Assembly: GCA_012798365.1 (NCBI GenBank)
Contig: JAAZNH010000184.1
Coordinates: forward strand, 1-8,284
Source of the DNA: Methanomicrobiales archaeon
GTDB taxonomy: Archaea; Halobacteriota; Methanomicrobia; Methanomicrobiales; Methanospirillaceae
DNA: 8,284 nucleotides
Direction: 5' to 3'
Shown here: in pieces, positions 6,683 to 8,284 of the stretch
How the letters are laid out: every line of letters starts with the position of its first letter
How positions within the stretch are numbered: position 1 is the stretch's first letter
Made by a program: the position numbers and the translations under genes
The notes under the pieces: generated by a model
The model's input: only the letters and a program-made list of their open reading frames with translations
The model's database searches: none
Told to the model about the DNA's origin: nothing

Positions 6683-6691
6683 GTATAATAC
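6683..6691. promoter_or_regulatory. Symmetric TATA element between pth2 and the lipoprotein gene
   Basis: GTATAATAC is a near-perfect inverted repeat around one central base and the best TATA-like site in the 136-base divergent gap. Its centre at 6687 lies 30 bases before the pth2 ATG at 6717. That predicts a 5' end a few bases before the codon and fits the missing Shine-Dalgarno site. The hexamer CAGGTA occurs twice in tandem immediately before it (6674-6685), overlapping where the BRE would be. Its symmetry would also let it fire leftward towards the lipoprotein gene, giving a leader of roughly 80 bases. Confidence 0.5.
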
Positions 6692-6716
6692 GTTCCGGCG
6701 ACCATGAATAATCAGC

Positions 6717-7079
6717 ATGGCGACCGAACCCGACTTCCGGTACAAACAATGCCTGATCATCAGGAACGATGTCAAGATGAGCTGCGGCAAACGGTGTGCC
6801 CAGGCAGCCCACGCCGCGATCGGGGCATACAACGGCGCCGACAAGGCACTCCAGAAAGCCTGGATGCAGGAAGGCCAGAAGAAGGTCGTCCTCAAGGCAA
6901 ACGATGAGCGGACGCTCTTTGAGCTCAAGGTGCTTGCCGAACGGGCCGGCATCTCCACGTCCCTCATCCAGGACGCCGGGATGACCGAGATCCCGCCGGG
7001 CACGATCACCGCGCTCGGCCTGGGCCCGGCAAAGAGCGAGGACCTTGACAAAATTACCGGGAACCTTACCCTGTTATGA
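6717..7079 (+). CDS. pth2: Peptidyl-tRNA hydrolase, archaeal/eukaryotic type (Pth2)
   Basis: This cytoplasmic enzyme hydrolyses the ester bond of peptidyl-tRNAs released early from ribosomes, which recycles tRNA. The 120-residue length is normal for Pth2. The family signature is clear: YKQCLIIRNDVKMSCGKRCA begins the first strand and helix, with conserved Lys20 and the KMSxGKxxAQAAHAA pattern (20-34). KKVVLKANDERTLFEL (55-70) follows, then QDAGMTEIPPGTITALGLGP (85-104) with the conserved Asp86 and Thr residues. There is no relation to bacterial Pth1. The ATG at 6717 gives the family-typical N-terminus. An ATG at 6704 is in another frame. No Shine-Dalgarno site is present, and the TATA element 30 bases upstream suggests a leaderless or nearly leaderless mRNA. 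Its stop overlaps the start of truD as ATGA, so the two genes form an operon for tRNA maintenance. Confidence 0.97.
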   Translation: MATEPDFRYKQCLIIRNDVKMSCGKRCAQAAHAAIGAYNGADKALQKAWMQEGQKKVVLKANDERTLFELKVLAERAGISTSLIQDAGMTEIPPGTITALGLGPAKSEDLDKITGNLTLL

Positions 7080-8284
7080 GAAAGAGTACATTTCCCCTCG
7101 AGATCGAGCTCGGGATGCGGTACTATGCAAGCGATGCGGAAGGGATTGGCGGGAGGCTCCGGTCGGTGCCGGAGGACTTCCGGGTTGATGAGATCCCCCT
7201 TGAGGGGAAAGGCGGCACGACCGGGCCGTTTTTGATCTGCCGCCTGACCAAGACCAACTGGGAACTCCAGCATGCGGTCAAGGAGCTCGCAAAGCGCCTT
7301 GGGATCAGCCACCGGCGCATCGGCTGGGCCGGCACCAAGGACCGGAATGCCATTACCCGGCAGTGGATCTCCATTTACAATGTCACTCCTGAACAGGTCG
7401 CAGGGGTCTATCTCAAGGATATCACCCTTGAAGTCCTCCATTCGTCCAACGAGGCGCTGGCACTGGGAGACCTGCTTGGCAACAGGTTTGAGATCCGGAT
7501 CCGGGACACGGTATGCCCGGACCTGCCCGCCCGCGTGGCGGAGATCAGCAGCACCATCTCTGAAGGAATCCCGAATTATTTTGGCATCCAGCGGTTCGGG
7601 GCTATCCGCCCGGTCACCCACCGGGTTGGCGAGTGGATCCTGCGGGGCGACTATGAGCAGGCGGTCATGGCGTACATCGGTATGGAATTTCCCGGAGAAC
7701 CGGAACATGTTGCGGCGATCCGGGCAGCATACCGCGATACAAAAGATCCCAGGGCCACCCTGCATAACCTGCCGGTCCAGATGAACTACGAGCGGGCCAT
7801 GCTCCATCACCTGTACACGCACCCGGGTGACTATGCCGGTGCCCTGCAGGAACTCCCGCCCAAGCTCCTCTCGATGTTCGTCTCCGCGTACCAGTCCTAC
7901 ATCTTCAACTGTGCACTGAGCCGGCGGTTCGATGACGGCCATACTCTTTGCGATCCGCTCCCCGGAGACCGGCTCATCTTTGCAAACGGGAGGACGGACA
8001 CCGCGACTGCAGCAGGTCTTCCTGCGGTGGCGATTCATATCCGGCGGAACCGGTGCAGCATCGCGCTTTTCATGCCCGGCAAGGAACAGCCGGGGACTGC
8101 TCATGCCACGGATGCGGTCACTGCGGCTCTGCTTGAGGAGGCGAAGATCACCCCGGAGGATTTCAGCCGTGCCTCAGCCTTTGTCCACACAAAATTCGAC
8201 GGGGCCTACCGCCCAATCGCCCTGAAAACCCCTGTCGGGTCCGCTATTGAAGGTACCGCCCTTGACCTGAAGTTCACCCTGCCC
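7076..8284 (+). CDS. truD: tRNA pseudouridine synthase TruD, 3' end beyond window
   Basis: This enzyme isomerises a specific tRNA uridine to pseudouridine; in E. coli the site is U13 of tRNA-Glu, and the archaeal target is inferred to be similar. The 403 visible residues read without interruption, and archaeal TruD proteins are usually a little over 400 residues, so little is missing. Evidence includes the N-terminal RLRSVPEDFRVDEIPL (27-42). The catalytic segment is RIGWAGTKDRNAITRQ (81-96), where Asp89 is the nucleophile equivalent to Asp80 of E. coli. The NYFGIQRFG signature is at 167-175. The insertion (TRUD) domain lies in between, followed by AYQSYIFNCALSRRF. The ATG overlaps the pth2 stop (ATGA), so translation is probably coupled; no strong Shine-Dalgarno site is seen. 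The other start candidate, Met14, would remove conserved N-terminal sequence less plausibly. Confidence 0.96.
   Translation, partial: MRKSTFPLEIELGMRYYASDAEGIGGRLRSVPEDFRVDEIPLEGKGGTTGPFLICRLTKTNWELQHAVKELAKRLGISHRRIGWAGTKDRNAITRQWISIYNVTPEQVAGVYLKDITLEVLHSSNEALALGDLLGNRFEIRIRDTVCPDLPARVAEISSTISEGIPNYFGIQRFGAIRPVTHRVGEWILRGDYEQAVMAYIGMEFPGEPEHVAAIRAAYRDTKDPRATLHNLPVQMNYERAMLHHLYTHPGDYAGALQELPPKLLSMFVSAYQSYIFNCALSRRFDDGHTLCDPLPGDRLIFANGRTDTATAAGLPAVAIHIRRNRCSIALFMPGKEQPGTAHATDAVTAALLEEAKITPEDFSRASAFVHTKFDGAYRPIALKTPVGSAIEGTALDLKFTLP

Noticed and set aside
6584..8104. 506-residue open frame on the minus strand opposite pth2 and truD
   Set aside because: The opposite strand carries two clear, motif-complete genes. 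The long antisense frame follows from high GC and codon bias, and its translation shows no recognisable domain. Only its last 14 codons are of interest, as a possible leader.
1..8284. Mobile elements, CRISPR arrays, tRNA or rRNA genes
   Set aside because: I looked on both strands for terminal repeats, regularly spaced repeats, cloverleaf ends and transposase or integrase motifs and saw none.

Overview
The window looks like chromosomal DNA from a methanogenic euryarchaeon, most probably of the order Methanomicrobiales (Methanoregula-like). The basis is the GC-rich, GAT/GCC/CGG-heavy coding style, an archaeal-type peptidyl-tRNA hydrolase (Pth2) overlapping an archaeal-style TruD, TATA-box promoters placed for leaderless or nearly leaderless transcripts, and a UbiA-type prenyltransferase. 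The genus is inferred from general knowledge; no search was run. No rRNA, tRNA, CRISPR array, insertion sequence or phage gene was seen. Gene density is high and no gene-free stretch exceeds about 220 bases.

Left part, minus strand, in transcription order: a 363-residue GT-B glycosyltransferase of the MurG/family-28 kind (3971 to 2880), a 72-residue protein with two membrane segments and a good Shine-Dalgarno site (2804 to 2586), an intergenic leader of about 220 bases with palindromes, then a PMCA-type calcium P-type ATPase (from 2367) that runs off the left edge before its last two membrane helices.

Middle: diverging from the glycosyltransferase is a UbiA-family prenyltransferase (4094 to 4972, plus strand). 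Both could use the same TATA-like element at 4061-4070. The prenyltransferase converges, 35 bases apart, on a minus-strand pair: a GTG-started secreted lipoprotein (6580 to 5753), followed one base later by a class I SAM-dependent methyltransferase (5751 to 5008). The C-terminal half of the lipoprotein resembles the catalytic domain of ADP-ribosyltransferase exotoxins (pattern R - TCT - AxE, where R - STS - ExE is expected). This is the most unusual item in the window.

Right part, plus strand: pth2 (6717 to 7079) and truD (from 7076, running off the right edge) overlap by ATGA and form a translation/tRNA-maintenance operon. It diverges from the lipoprotein gene across a 136-base promoter region with a symmetric TATA element.

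Taken together, the window holds a membrane and cell-envelope set (calcium pump, small membrane protein, glycosyltransferase, prenyltransferase), a housekeeping tRNA pair, and an accessory-looking lipoprotein/methyltransferase pair between them.
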